The notes beneath the pieces were generated by a model, which worked only from the letters and a program-made list of their open reading frames with translations, searched no databases and was not told where the DNA came from. A DNA stretch of 64,000 nt from Vibrio mangrovi (GTDB lineage Bacteria > Pseudomonadota > Gammaproteobacteria > Enterobacterales > Vibrionaceae): positions 496,001 to 560,000 of the forward strand of contig NZ_AP024884.1 in NCBI RefSeq assembly GCF_024346955.1, in the 5' to 3' direction. This document shows, piece by piece, positions 1 through 9,201 of this stretch. How positions within the stretch are numbered: position 1 is the first letter of the stretch; every line of letters starts with the position of its first letter. A program made the position numbers and the translations under genes.

Positions 1-1
1 T

Positions 2-709
2 GGTTATATGGATGGCCGTTCACTGAGTGTGACGTTCAGCTTACTACGGGAAAATAGCCTCTACTGGAATTATTATGTAGATAACTATTTGAAAGGTTCA
101 AGTCCGGTCGATTTTGATCTGTTGTACTGGAATAGTGATAGTACCAACGTCACTGCCGCCTGCCACAACTTCTTACTCAGAGAACTTTATCTGGAGAACA
201 AGCTGATTCAGGACAAAGGAGTGAAAGTTGGTGGCGTCTGGATTGATCTGAATAAAATTAAGATTCCGAGCTATTTTATTTCAACCAAAGATGATCATAT
301 TGCTTTGTGGCAGGGCACCTATAACGGAGCAATGAATACCGGCGGTAATAAGACGTTTGTGCTGGGTGAATCCGGTCATATTGCCGGTATTATCAATCAT
401 CCGGATAAAAAGAAATACGGTTACTGGCTGAATGATGCGCTGGACGAAAATGCCGATGAATGGCTGGCGAACGCCCACCGGAAAGAAGGTTCCTGGTGGA
501 CTCACTGGAATGAATGGCTGCTTGGTTTCTGTGCAAAAGAGAAAATTGAACCGTTGGCTTTCGGTAGTGATAACTATCCTGTACTGGACGAAGCTCCGGG
601 AGAATATGTCCGACAAGTGCTGCCGGTTCCCCCCGCAGCAAATGATTCATCCGTAGATAATGACCTATCCGTAGATGTTGCAGAAGATCTTCAATCTGCA
701 GAAGAATAG
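2..709 (+). CDS. phaC: Class I poly(3-hydroxyalkanoate) synthase, C-terminal part
   Basis: This is the C-terminal portion of a PhaC polymerase, which joins (R)-3-hydroxyacyl-CoA units into polyhydroxyalkanoate at the granule surface. The reading frame is open from base 2, so the gene begins left of the window and the ATG at base 8 is internal. The visible part carries the distal half of the alpha/beta-hydrolase fold: the catalytic Asp region (STKDDHIALW) and the catalytic His region (GESGHIAGIIN), followed by the tryptophan-rich end (GSWWTHWNEWLL). The nucleophilic Cys lies outside the window. The last 30 or so residues are acidic and repetitive (DNDLSVDVAEDLQ) and are probably a disordered tail. 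A strong terminator follows 28 bases after the stop. The family assignment is confident. Confidence 0.93.
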   Translation, partial: GYMDGRSLSVTFSLLRENSLYWNYYVDNYLKGSSPVDFDLLYWNSDSTNVTAACHNFLLRELYLENKLIQDKGVKVGGVWIDLNKIKIPSYFISTKDDHIALWQGTYNGAMNTGGNKTFVLGESGHIAGIINHPDKKKYGYWLNDALDENADEWLANAHRKEGSWWTHWNEWLLGFCAKEKIEPLAFGSDNYPVLDEAPGEYVRQVLPVPPAANDSSVDNDLSVDVAEDLQSAEE

Positions 710-736
710 CCTATCGAAAAGATAGCTATACCTCTT

Positions 737-768
737 GTGCCGCCCCCACCTTTAGGCGGCACTTTTTT
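737..768 (+). terminator. Intrinsic terminator after phaC
   Basis: Perfect 8-bp stem GTGCCGCC/GGCGGCAC with a 10-nt loop, followed immediately by six T. Confidence 0.9.
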
Positions 769-983
769 ATGTCCCCAAGCCTCAGCTTATCAATAACAAT
801 AAAATTTCTGTTATCCGGGATAATAACGTGGATAAAGAACAGTCCCCCATTTTGTTGAGAGCATGCTAGAATTGCATCATTTTATCAAATTAGTCCGTTT
901 GTGATTGAGTAGTGCCGCTGGACTCCGGCAAGATGTAATATTCAGTGAAAGACATGCGGATGTCTGTGAAAGGTTTGTTTCAA

Positions 984-1928
984 ATGGTTAACAACACAAT
1001 CCAATGGTTTCCGGGGCATATGCATAAAGCTCGCAAGGAGATCGAGGAAGTTATTCCACAAATTGATGTCATTATCGAGGTTCTGGATGCCCGAATCCCG
1101 TTTAGCAGCGAGAATCCAATGATTGCTGAACTTCGGGGCGATAAACCTTGCGTTAAAGTTTTAAACAAACGGGATTTAGCTGATCCCGTAGTAACGGCTC
1201 TCTGGATTGAACATCTTGAACAGGAAAAGGGAGTAAAAGCTCTGGCCATTACGACCCAGCATCCTCAGGAAGTCAGTCAGATTATGGAGTTGTGCCGTAA
1301 ACTGGCGCCGCATCGTGAAGAGATAGGAAAAAACATCCGAACGATGATCATGGGGATTCCGAATGTCGGTAAATCGACGATTATCAATACGCTGGCCGGG
1401 CGGAGTATTGCTCAGACAGGAAACCAGCCGGCAGTGACACGTCGTCAGCAACGGATCAATTTGCAGAACGGGATCGTTTTGTCGGACACGCCGGGGATTC
1501 TGTGGCCGAAGGTTGAGAATCCTCACTCTGGTTTTCGTCTTGCAGCGACGGGAGCAGTCAAAGATACGGCTATGGAATATGATGAAGTGGCTTTTTATAC
1601 CGTTGAATATCTGGCTCAGGCATACCCGGAGTTACTGAAAGCCCGCTATCAGATTGAAGAAGATCCGCAATCGGATCTGGAGTGGATGGAAGCTATCGGA
1701 CGTAAGCGCGGAGCCTTACGGGCCGGAGGTAGAATTGACTTGCACAAAGCTTCAGAAATTCTGCTGCATGAACTGCGGGCGGGAACGATCGGAGCAATTA
1801 CACTGGAGCGGCCGGAAATGATTCACCAGGAACTGATCGATGCTGAGTTGGAAGCAACCAGAAAAGCTGAAGAAAAAGCTAAGAATAAAGAGGAACGCCG
1901 TAAACGCTATCTACGCAATAAACGTTAA
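984..1928 (+). CDS. ylqF: YlqF/RbgA-type ribosome biogenesis GTPase
   Basis: This is a circularly permuted GTPase that assists late assembly of the large ribosomal subunit in bacteria (known for RbgA). The permutation is visible: the G4 motif (LNKRDLAD) comes before the G1 P-loop (GIPNVGKST), and G3 (DTPGILWP) follows. The N-terminal signature WFPGHMHKARKEI is also typical, and the C-terminus is a charged Glu/Lys/Arg tail that may contact rRNA. A longer GTG start exists at 945, but the family begins close to the WFPGHM motif and an AAGG lies about 11 bases before the ATG at 984, so I chose 984 (314 residues). The gene stands alone between two terminators. Confidence 0.93.
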   Translation: MVNNTIQWFPGHMHKARKEIEEVIPQIDVIIEVLDARIPFSSENPMIAELRGDKPCVKVLNKRDLADPVVTALWIEHLEQEKGVKALAITTQHPQEVSQIMELCRKLAPHREEIGKNIRTMIMGIPNVGKSTIINTLAGRSIAQTGNQPAVTRRQQRINLQNGIVLSDTPGILWPKVENPHSGFRLAATGAVKDTAMEYDEVAFYTVEYLAQAYPELLKARYQIEEDPQSDLEWMEAIGRKRGALRAGGRIDLHKASEILLHELRAGTIGAITLERPEMIHQELIDAELEATRKAEEKAKNKEERRKRYLRNKR

Positions 1929-1950
1929 TCCGGTAAGGTTCAACTCTATG

Positions 1951-1983
1951 AAAAAATGACAGCGGAAGGCTGTCATTTCTCTT
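1951..1983. terminator. Bidirectional terminator between ylqF and the CobW-family gene
   Basis: 10-bp stem AAATGACAGC/GCTGTCATTT with a 5-nt loop. A6 precedes the stem and a T-rich run follows it, so it can serve the two convergent genes. Confidence 0.85.
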
Positions 1984-2008
1984 CTTCAGTTCAATTGGTT
2001 TACTAGTC

Positions 2009-2989
2009 TCAGGAGATCTGAGCCAGTTTCAACAGAATCTGTTCCAGTTCATCCCAGGGCATTAACTGCGAATCAATGACTTCCATTCGTGACTCAAATC
2101 CGTCCAGTGATATTTCATGAACGGAAACAACCCGGTGATTGACATTAAATGAAAAACACCCGCGTTCAGTATTCATCACCGCTTTGACTCGTTCTGCCGT
2201 GAGTTCGCTGAATAATGAGAACAAGGCGTCAAAAGGAAAACAGATTTCAGCTCCGAAAATCCAACCACAACTATAGTAACCATCTCCCTGATTCTCTTTT
2301 CTCAGATAAGCATCCCCAGGCGCTAACTGAAATGTCGGCTCATCACCACCATGATGATGGAATGAATGCCCGCTTTCATTGTGTGACTCTTCCCGCCGGG
2401 GCAGATCAAGAACTTCCGGAGGAATATCTCCGAACCGGGTCAGTTTATGGAAAATTTTGGCCGGTTGCTGGTCTGTAATCCAGTCATTGAACATATCAAT
2501 ATCGGTGACGTGACATTGGTCGACTTTGTTACCGATAACCACATCGGCGCAGGTCAGTTGATCATTAAAATTCTGATGCGTCGTATATTTACTGTTGCTG
2601 AGGTTGCGGGGATCAACCAGTGCAATGGTTGCTTTTAAATCAAGGTAAGGCTGGTATTGTTCCGAAGTCAGAATCGATACAATCTCACGAGGATGTCCCA
2701 GCCCGGTTGGCTCGATGAGCAGGCGATCCGGCTTTTGCCGCAACAAGGCTGTTATCCCGACAGACATCGGTACTCCGGCAGTACAGCACATACAGCCTCC
2801 GGGAACTTCTTTCACCAAAGCATTTTGTTGGGATAAGACTGTACCATCGATACCGATTTCCCCAAACTCGTTGACCAGCACCGCCCAGTTTTGATCGGCA
2901 GGTTTGTTTTTAAGCAGATTCAGAATCGCAGTTGTTTTTCCTGTGCCAAGAAATCCGGTAATGATATTTGCAGGAATACGTTGAGCCAT
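2009..2989 (-). CDS. CobW/YjiA family GTP-binding metal chaperone (COG0523)
   Basis: This is a G3E-family P-loop GTPase whose relatives deliver zinc, cobalt or other metals to target proteins. Visible motifs are the Walker A (GFLGTGKTT, near residue 12), the metal-binding CxCC motif (GGCMCC, about residue 65), a GNKVDQ-type base-recognition motif, and a histidine-rich linker (GHSFHHHGGDEPTF, about residue 210) before the CobW_C domain. The His-rich stretch and intact CxCC support metal binding; which metal is not visible. No Zur-like operator was found upstream, although a structured element lies at 3072-3162. The length (326 residues) is normal for YjiA-like proteins. Confidence 0.88.
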   Translation of the reverse strand: MAQRIPANIITGFLGTGKTTAILNLLKNKPADQNWAVLVNEFGEIGIDGTVLSQQNALVKEVPGGCMCCTAGVPMSVGITALLRQKPDRLLIEPTGLGHPREIVSILTSEQYQPYLDLKATIALVDPRNLSNSKYTTHQNFNDQLTCADVVIGNKVDQCHVTDIDMFNDWITDQQPAKIFHKLTRFGDIPPEVLDLPRREESHNESGHSFHHHGGDEPTFQLAPGDAYLRKENQGDGYYSCGWIFGAEICFPFDALFSLFSELTAERVKAVMNTERGCFSFNVNHRVVSVHEISLDGFESRMEVIDSQLMPWDELEQILLKLAQIS

Positions 2990-3071
2990 GACTTCAACTC
3001 CAAATTTGAAAGAGCTTTCAGTATACAGAGATTGCTTCGGCGGATAAAATGTATCGGCGGATCAAATGTAA

Positions 3072-3162
3072 AAGGCGCACTTACGAAAGCGCGCCTTAAT
3101 TTCCCGCGACTCATATCGTGAGCTTGCGATCTGGTTTGAAACTAACCAGCTAATGGCGGGAA
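3072..3162. other. Structured intergenic element: hairpin plus possible three-way junction
   Basis: Four nested perfect helices lie in 90 bases. They are AAGGCGC/GCGCCTT (3072-3078 with 3091-3097), TTCCCGC/GCGGGAA (3101-3107 with 3156-3162), and inside the latter CTCA/TGAG (3110-3113 with 3119-3122) and CTGGTT/AACCAG (3131-3136 with 3144-3149). On the minus strand the junction would come first and the GC hairpin followed by TTTTAC second, about 80 bases before the CobW-family start. That order resembles a leader with a terminator. No known RNA family was recognised. Being real RNA is inference. Confidence 0.4.
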
Positions 3163-3534
3163 TGGTCTTAGGATTGTTATTCCTTCATCCAAATTGTATG
3201 TAAGGCTGAATCTTTCCTCCGGTTGAGATCATTTCACTTGCCTCACACTTTGATTATGGATCGATATGCCTGTATTTCAAGTGTGATGTGCATTTGTTGT
3301 ACAGTTTTTTTATGTGGTTCACAGATTTGTTTTCTGCATATAATGGCGTATATCATCAGGTGACTTCAAAGAGCGTATTTTAAGATTGGAACAGCATCTG
3401 GGTGATTATTGGTTGATTGTAAGAATGTAAATATGAAATTCAACATTGCAATATTGCAGCTATAGAAGATGATAAGGATGCGTATAATTCACGCTCGTTG
3501 ACACTGATATTTTTGTTTGTGAGGCCCAATTTCA
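3163..3534. other. AT-rich intergenic region upstream of clcA
   Basis: No convincing ORF. A TATAAT at 3483-3488 is a plausible -10 element for clcA, about 45 bases before its ATG, but no good -35 lies at the right distance. A second TATAAT-like run lies near 3339. Confidence 0.4.
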
Positions 3535-4944
3535 ATGACATCTAAAGAGAGATTCAAACCTTCCCTTTTAGCAAAAGTTCCTAAAGATGCAATTAATCAG
3601 TTTCTCTCAAAAGATAAGACTCCGGTCTCTGTTCTGTTTCTTTCCATTCTGGTCGGAATTCTGTCCGGCCTGGTTGGTACTTATTTTGAACTGGGGATCC
3701 ATTTCGTATCTGAAACCCGGACCGACTGGCTCATCAGCGAAATAGGTAACATGCTACCGCTATGGTTAGCTGCTTTTCTCATTAGTGCGAGTCTGGCTTT
3801 CATTGGCTACTTTCTGGTTCACCGTTTCGCCCCGGAAGCTGCCGGTTCAGGAATTCCTGAAATCGAAGGTGCAATGGATGGCATGCGGCGCGTTCGCTGG
3901 TGGCGGGTGCTGCCGGTGAAGTTTTTCGGTGGGTTAGGCGCTTTGGGATCCGGAATGGTTCTGGGGCGGGAAGGGCCAACCGTACAAATGGGCGGAGCTA
4001 TCGGGCGAATGATCTCAAGTGTGTTCCGGGTTAAAGATGATGATGCCCGGCACTCTTTGCTGGCTGCCGGTGCTGCCGGTGGATTGTCAGCTGCATTTAA
4101 TGCACCGCTTGCCGGGATTATGTTTGTCGTTGAAGAGATGCGGCCACAGTTTCGTTATACTCTGATTTCGATTAAAGCTGTAATTATCTCATCAGTGTTT
4201 GCCAATATTGTCTTCCGGATGATCAACGGCCAGTCAGCCGTGATTACCATGCCTCAGTATCAGGCTCCGGAAATCGAGTCATTGTGGCTATTTTTACTGC
4301 TGGGCATTCTGTTTGGTATTTTTGGGGTATTTTTCAACCGGTTAGTCACCTTTTTTCAGGATATCTTTGTCAAAATTCATCGTAATGATCGAAAACGCTA
4401 CCTGTTAGTTGGTTCGTTTCTCGGCGGCTGTTTTGGAATACTGTTGCTGTATCTTCCTGATTTGACTGGCGGAGGTATCTCACTTATTCCGGTGATTACC
4501 AATGGCGGTTACACGGCTAGTCTGCTGATTATGCTGTTTCTGGGGCGAATTTTAACCACGATGCTCTGCTTTGGTTCTGGTGCTCCCGGTGGTATTTTTG
4601 CACCGATGCTGGCTTTAGGGACTCTGTTTGGTTATGCGTTCGGTGTGATTTCACACAGCTTTCTGCCTGAACTGGCATTTGATCCGGGGATGTTTGCGAT
4701 TGCTGGTATGGGAGCACTGTTTGCTGCAACGGTCAGGGCACCGATAACCGGCATTTTACTGGTGATTGAAATGACCAATAACTACTATCTGATTTTACCG
4801 TTGATCATTACAGTACTTGGGGCAGTTATTTTTGCTCAGTTGTTGGGTGGTGAGCCATTATACAGCCAGTTACTACACCGGACGCTGAAAAACGAAAAAC
4901 TGCGTCAGCAGGATTTACCACCACAGGAACAACCCGCGGTTTAA
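3535..4944 (+). CDS. clcA: H+/Cl- exchange transporter ClcA
   Basis: This inner-membrane CLC antiporter exchanges two chloride ions for one proton and supports extreme acid resistance in enteric bacteria. Signature CLC motifs are all present: GSGIPEIE (about residues 104-111), GREGP with the gating glutamate at about E146, the internal proton glutamate in VVEEMRPQF (about E201) and GAPGGIFAP near residue 350. The many hydrophobic helices and the 469-residue length match the family. The retained gating and proton glutamates indicate an exchanger rather than a channel. A GAGG lies about 11 bases before the ATG. The gene ends at a terminator shared with the convergent binding-protein gene. Confidence 0.95.
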   Translation: MTSKERFKPSLLAKVPKDAINQFLSKDKTPVSVLFLSILVGILSGLVGTYFELGIHFVSETRTDWLISEIGNMLPLWLAAFLISASLAFIGYFLVHRFAPEAAGSGIPEIEGAMDGMRRVRWWRVLPVKFFGGLGALGSGMVLGREGPTVQMGGAIGRMISSVFRVKDDDARHSLLAAGAAGGLSAAFNAPLAGIMFVVEEMRPQFRYTLISIKAVIISSVFANIVFRMINGQSAVITMPQYQAPEIESLWLFLLLGILFGIFGVFFNRLVTFFQDIFVKIHRNDRKRYLLVGSFLGGCFGILLLYLPDLTGGGISLIPVITNGGYTASLLIMLFLGRILTTMLCFGSGAPGGIFAPMLALGTLFGYAFGVISHSFLPELAFDPGMFAIAGMGALFAATVRAPITGILLVIEMTNNYYLILPLIITVLGAVIFAQLLGGEPLYSQLLHRTLKNEKLRQQDLPPQEQPAV

Positions 4945-4962
4945 TTGATTTGCAAACAACAT

Positions 4963-4991
4963 AAAAAGGACTGGCTGGCCAGTCCTTTTTT
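4963..4991. terminator. Bidirectional terminator between clcA and the PstS-like gene
   Basis: 12-bp stem AAAAAGGACTGG/CCAGTCCTTTTT with a 4-nt loop, with A and T runs on both sides. Confidence 0.92.
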
Positions 4992-5010
4992 AGTCTTATT
5001 CCGTACAGAT

Positions 5011-5829
5011 TTACTTAATGGATGGAATGTATCCATAACTCAGAACCAGTTCCCGAACCCGGTCAGACTGAAGGTATCTGACAAAATCTTTGGTTTCCGG
5101 ACTCGCTTTATCAGAATAATGGACGACCAGAAATGGCCGGGAAAGCTGATATGAACCGTCAGAAATTGTTTCACTGGAAGCCATTACGCCTTCGAAGGGA
5201 ACGGCTTTAATCGATTGATCGACGGAGCCTGTAGAAATAAAACCAATCGCACGCGTATTATGGTTGACCAGCGTTTTGACCATGCTGTTACTGTTGACGA
5301 CCAGATTACTGGCATTGATGTCGGAAACCAGACGATTATTGACGACTCTGGTTAATCCTAACAGGCTTTCAAAACTGAATCGGGTTCCCGAAGATGCTTC
5401 TCGTGTGACAACGGCAATTCTCTGATCATTTCCACCAAGTTCTTTCCAGTTGGTAATCTGACCTTTATAGATTTTGTATAGTTGTTCTCTGGTCAGGTTT
5501 TTCACCGGATTGGCCAGATTTACCACAATTGCCAGTCCATCGTACGCCAGAAGTTGGATATGCAGATTCTCTTCCAGTTCTCCTTCAGTCAGATAACGGG
5601 AACTCATTGCAATATCAGCAACACCTTTTTTTAGTAAGGTTATTCCTGCGGTTGAGCCCACACCCTGAACGGCAACATAGCTTTTCGGATGTGTCTTATT
5701 ATAGTCTTCCGCCAGAATATCCATAATTCGCGCAACCGATGTTGACCCTGACACATTGATTTCTTTGGCAGCAACCTGTGAAGACATTACCAATGTACTG
5801 AGAAATAGGCCGATAACAACCCGCAACAT
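5011..5829 (-). CDS. PstS-like phosphate ABC transporter substrate-binding protein
   Basis: This is a periplasmic binding protein of the PstS family, predicted to capture inorganic phosphate. It has a Sec signal peptide (MLRVVIGLFLSTLVMSSQVAA). Phosphate-loop signatures follow: SGSTSVARIMD just after the signal, SSRYLTEGE, and TREASSGTRFSFE in the second lobe. An in-frame ATG exists at 5841, but a TGGAG ribosome-binding site lies 6 bases before the ATG at 5829, so I chose the latter (272 residues). No pstC, pstA or pstB lies beside it, so it is an orphan that must use a transporter encoded elsewhere. A near-consensus Pho box upstream suggests PhoB control. Confidence 0.9.
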   Translation of the reverse strand: MLRVVIGLFLSTLVMSSQVAAKEINVSGSTSVARIMDILAEDYNKTHPKSYVAVQGVGSTAGITLLKKGVADIAMSSRYLTEGELEENLHIQLLAYDGLAIVVNLANPVKNLTREQLYKIYKGQITNWKELGGNDQRIAVVTREASSGTRFSFESLLGLTRVVNNRLVSDINASNLVVNSNSMVKTLVNHNTRAIGFISTGSVDQSIKAVPFEGVMASSETISDGSYQLSRPFLVVHYSDKASPETKDFVRYLQSDRVRELVLSYGYIPSIK

Positions 5830-5860
5830 AATCCACTCCAAGTCATATAAGAAAGCTCAG

Positions 5861-5894
5861 ATATTATGAGATTTTGATGACACTTTTGTGACTG
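5861..5894 (-). promoter_or_regulatory. Pho box and -10 element of the PstS-like gene
   Basis: On the minus strand CAGTCAC-AAAA-GTGTCAT (5894-5877) matches the two 7-bp PhoB half-sites separated by 4 bp, with 5/7 and 6/7 matches to CTGTCAT. Exactly 10 bp downstream is TAATAT (5866-5861), the usual distance to the -10 in PhoB-activated promoters. Confidence 0.72.
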
Positions 5895-6073
5895 CTCTAT
5901 AGAAAGAGAAGAAAGACAAATCTCCTTTGTCAAGATAATGGTTATTCGTATTTGTGTATCGTCCTAAAAGAGGGAATGGTTTATACTCAATACATTGCGA
6001 GATCAATGCAACAGAATAAAAACTATGGGATGGTTGCTTATCTCAGTTTATTCAGAGGCTTATTGAGGTATAG

Positions 6074-6418
6074 ATGACGGTCGTTAACCTATTACAACGT
6101 CAGATCGAACACCGGGCAGAACTTTTGTGTCAAAACCGCAACCAAGGGTTGCCGGTTGGCATCGGTAAGTCATGCTTTGAGCCGATTATCAATGGTGTAA
6201 CATTTCTTAAGCACCATTATAAGCTTGACTCCAGCCATTTTGACTACTCGACACCAGTTGCAAAGATCCAATGGGATCAGGAATCGAGATTGTGGACGCT
6301 CTACGTCCCGGATGGTAAGAATGCATGGATACCTTATCCTTTTCTAGGAAAGAGTGAGGATTTGACGGCATTAACCCGTGAAGTTGAAAAAGACCCCAAA
6401 TCATTGTTCTGGTCTTAG
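6074..6418 (+). CDS. DUF3024-like small protein
   Basis: This is a 114-residue soluble protein with no signal peptide. The C-terminal half (PVAKIQWDQESRLWTLY, then WIPYPFLGKSEDL and an acidic end) resembles DUF3024 proteins, which are common in Vibrionaceae and have no established function. It is single-copy here and monocistronic, with its own terminator shared with rnb. It begins at the first ATG after a GAGG at 6065-6068. The family assignment comes from recalled sequence pattern only, and no function is proposed. Confidence 0.65.
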   Translation: MTVVNLLQRQIEHRAELLCQNRNQGLPVGIGKSCFEPIINGVTFLKHHYKLDSSHFDYSTPVAKIQWDQESRLWTLYVPDGKNAWIPYPFLGKSEDLTALTREVEKDPKSLFWS

Positions 6419-6460
6419 TTCGTCGGTTTTTTGAATGTGCCAGTAAGTGGCTGTGTTCGG

Positions 6461-6492
6461 AAAAAAGGGTATTCATCTGAATACCCTTTTTT
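6461..6492. terminator. Bidirectional terminator between the DUF3024-like gene and rnb
   Basis: 14-bp perfect stem AAAAAAGGGTATTC/GAATACCCTTTTTT with a 4-nt loop. Confidence 0.93.
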
Positions 6493-6577
6493 ATATGCGA
6501 GGTAATTGATTCACGCAGCTATCTCAGATAAAACCACCACAGCATAGGCTTATAACGGTGGTGGTCGAATTCTGGAT

Positions 6578-8575
6578 TTATGCTGTTTTTTGTGTATCGA
6601 CCTGAGTCAATTCAGCAAAAACTTCAGTCGGCTTTGCAATAATGTTCCGGTTTTCCTGATTGACTTCATTAAGTGTTACTTCAAGCGTGTCGCCCAGTTT
6701 GTACACCAGTGCTTTATCAATGTAAATGTAGCCATGATCAGCGTGGCATTCGATCCGTTCTTTATTATCCATAATTAATGGTGCCGGAATAAATGCAGAC
6801 GCGCCGTTTTCAAGTAATCTGACCCGCATTCCTGCACGGTTAATATCAAATATTTCAGCATGATAGCGAGTCTGCTTCTGAGGCTCATCGGCCAGAGTGC
6901 GAGCATAAAGCCAGTCACTGACACTTCTTTCTGCAATCTTATGATGTTTTCGATGGACTGCCAGCTCTTCACCCACCAATTCATCCGGTAATTGTACAGG
7001 TGGTTTACCCATAATATAGGATTTGAGTAAGCGGTGATTGATCATATCACCATACTTACGAATCGGTGAAGTCCATGTTGCGTAGACATCCAGACCCATA
7101 GCAAAGTGCGGGGCTGGCTGATTACTGATTTCACTATAGCTCTGGAATTTGCGGATACGGTTATCCAGATAGCTGGTATCCTGAGTTGAGAGCCAGCGAC
7201 GTAGTGCAGCAAAACCTTCCAGTGTTTTCACGGTTTCTGCATCATGATCATTCATTCCATGTTCGGCAATGAGTGAAATCACGTCGGCAATCCGTTCAGA
7301 TTTGAAACCGTCATGGACATTAAATACTCCGGTGCCAAACTGTTGCTGAAGCACTTTACCGGCACAGACATTTGCTGTCACCATGGCTTCTTCGACCAGA
7401 CGGTTGGCGCTCCGGCGCGTATCGGCATGAATCGCAATTACGTCGTTGTCTTCACTCAGTTCGAAGCGATAATCTGGTCTGTCCGGGAAGACGACTGCAT
7501 GAGTTTCCCGCCATGAAATCCGGGCTAGGGAGAAGTCATAAAGATCCCGAACTACCTGAGCAATCGTGTCTGAAGGTGTCCAGTTTGCTGATTCACCCTG
7601 TTCGAGCCAGTCTGATACATGATCGTAAACCAGACGTGCATGAGATTTTATTTGTGCAGAGAAAAAACGGATATCATCCTGAAGGGTTCCGTCCTGAGCG
7701 ACAGTTACCGTACAGCAGAGTGCGGGACGAATCTCATCTTCCCGCAGTGAGCACAGGTTGTCGGCCAGATCTCTGGGGAGCATTGGAATATTACGGCCTG
7801 GCAGATATATGGTAAAGCCACGTTCGCGGGCAACCTTATCCATCTGATCATCCGGCGTAATATAAGCTGTCGGGTCAGCAATAGCGATGGTCAGTTCGAA
7901 ATCACCGGATTCAGTCCGTCTGGCGAACAGCGCGTCATCCATATCCTGAGTGGACTCACCGTCAATGGTTACAAACGGAACATCGGTTAAATCAACCCGT
8001 TCCAGTGCAGGATCATCTTTCTGTTCCCAGTTTTCGATTCCTGCCGGTTCCTGATTCGGTAAATCGTTTTCTGCCAGAGTAACCCACCAAGGTGCGATTT
8101 TATCATCAGCATCAGTAATTTTATGCGTTATTTCAACAAAAAAGCTGTTATCACCTTTTAATGGATGACGGGTAAGCTGGGCAACGACCCAATCGTTTTC
8201 TGCAATGGTATTTGGATCCAGCCCCTTTCTGACTTTTGCTTTCAGTGGCTGTTTTTTCAATTGCGGATGGTCCGGTGCTACATTCAGCTTACCTTTATGC
8301 AGCTTAACACGACCGATAAAACGAGAAAGGGCTGGTTCGAGCAGTTCTTGTGGCTCTGCAACTTCACGCTCGTTTTCGGTGCGAATGATGGCAACCACTT
8401 TATCGCCGTGCATTGATTTTTTCATGTATGGCGGCGGGATAAAGACACTGTTTTTACTGTCGATTTCTAAAAAGCCGAAACCTTTATCAGTCGCTTTAAT
8501 CGTCCCTTCTTTCTTAGGCAGATTCTCCTGAATCTGTTGTTTTAGCTGGGCAAGTAATGGGTTGTCTTGAAACAT
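6578..8575 (-). CDS. rnb: Exoribonuclease II (RNase II)
   Basis: RNase II is a hydrolytic 3'-to-5' exoribonuclease that degrades single-stranded RNA processively in mRNA turnover. The N-terminus (MFQDNPLLAQLKQQ) and the cold-shock domain (KATDKGFGFLEID, VFIPPPYMKK) are very close to the enteric enzyme. The catalytic RNB domain carries the metal-binding aspartates in the sequence DGESTQDMDDALF. A C-terminal S1 domain follows (AEIFDINRAGMRVRLLENG). Its 665 residues are about 20 more than in E. coli because of a polar C-terminal tail. The gene is transcribed alone and shares a bidirectional terminator with the upstream convergent gene. Confidence 0.95.
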   Translation of the reverse strand: MFQDNPLLAQLKQQIQENLPKKEGTIKATDKGFGFLEIDSKNSVFIPPPYMKKSMHGDKVVAIIRTENEREVAEPQELLEPALSRFIGRVKLHKGKLNVAPDHPQLKKQPLKAKVRKGLDPNTIAENDWVVAQLTRHPLKGDNSFFVEITHKITDADDKIAPWWVTLAENDLPNQEPAGIENWEQKDDPALERVDLTDVPFVTIDGESTQDMDDALFARRTESGDFELTIAIADPTAYITPDDQMDKVARERGFTIYLPGRNIPMLPRDLADNLCSLREDEIRPALCCTVTVAQDGTLQDDIRFFSAQIKSHARLVYDHVSDWLEQGESANWTPSDTIAQVVRDLYDFSLARISWRETHAVVFPDRPDYRFELSEDNDVIAIHADTRRSANRLVEEAMVTANVCAGKVLQQQFGTGVFNVHDGFKSERIADVISLIAEHGMNDHDAETVKTLEGFAALRRWLSTQDTSYLDNRIRKFQSYSEISNQPAPHFAMGLDVYATWTSPIRKYGDMINHRLLKSYIMGKPPVQLPDELVGEELAVHRKHHKIAERSVSDWLYARTLADEPQKQTRYHAEIFDINRAGMRVRLLENGASAFIPAPLIMDNKERIECHADHGYIYIDKALVYKLGDTLEVTLNEVNQENRNIIAKPTEVFAELTQVDTQKTA

Positions 8576-9157
8576 CAGATACTATTTTAACCTTTCATTT
8601 AAGCTCTGGAGAGACCGACTCTCCTCGATTCTGGCCAAGATTTTCTTCCGCTAAACGGTGTCGAATATCGGCGAAATTTCCATAAATATAGTAATACGCC
8701 ACATGGTACTAGGTAATTAGGGGAAAGTATATGATTCCATAGTCGTGTTGACCTGTAGCAACAGGGGATAAACGTTGGGATCATCCGGACGTAAATGTAT
8801 GGAAATATCACATGCTCGCTGAACAGAGGCAGCTTTATGCAGTCAAAAGAGACCAACATGAACGAACATGCATATATTGAGAGGTGAATTCCATCTTTCT
8901 GTGGGGAAAACTGGAGATAAAATTTCAGAGAGCTATTATTCAGTAAGCATTGTAAATGCATTGATTGGCGGATAAAAAGAGTGACTTTTGTCAGCATCGA
9001 GAAAAATATGTGATGAATTTCAATTTTTTCTGGCTTTTTTTATGCTTTTAGGGAATAATCCGCCTCCTTTGTTATGTCCCTGGTCGCTTTAAAGCGGACT
9101 TAAGTCAATACCGCACGGAAAGGAATCTATCCTTGACTGGATTAGAAATGGTAAAGC
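8576..9157. other. Long intergenic region between rnb and deaD
   Basis: About 580 bases without a believable gene; the open frame on the minus strand at 8599-8997 has no ribosome-binding site or coding character. A weak hairpin GGAGAG/CTCTCC lies at 8608-8624. The last 150 bases include the palindrome GCTTTAAAGC and the hairpin AAGGA/TCCTT, and are probably the long 5' leader of deaD. Long leaders are known for the E. coli homologue csdA. Confidence 0.5.
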
Positions 9158-9201
9158 GCATGGGGCCTTGTTATTCATCTAAATTAGTGGAAACCCCATG
9201 C
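9158..9201 (+). promoter_or_regulatory. Hairpin that pairs with the deaD start codon
   Basis: GCATGGGG (9158-9165) is perfectly complementary to CCCCATGC (9194-9201), which contains the deaD ATG at 9198-9200. The weak Shine-Dalgarno GTGGA (9187-9191) sits in the loop. A 21-codon upstream frame (9148-9213) starts inside this leader and overlaps the deaD start in another frame. Confidence 0.5.

Noticed and set aside
8599..8997. 132-codon open frame on the minus strand between rnb and deaD
   Set aside because: No ribosome-binding site, unusual composition rich in Tyr, Ser, Leu and Cys, and no recognisable domain. The region reads as non-coding.
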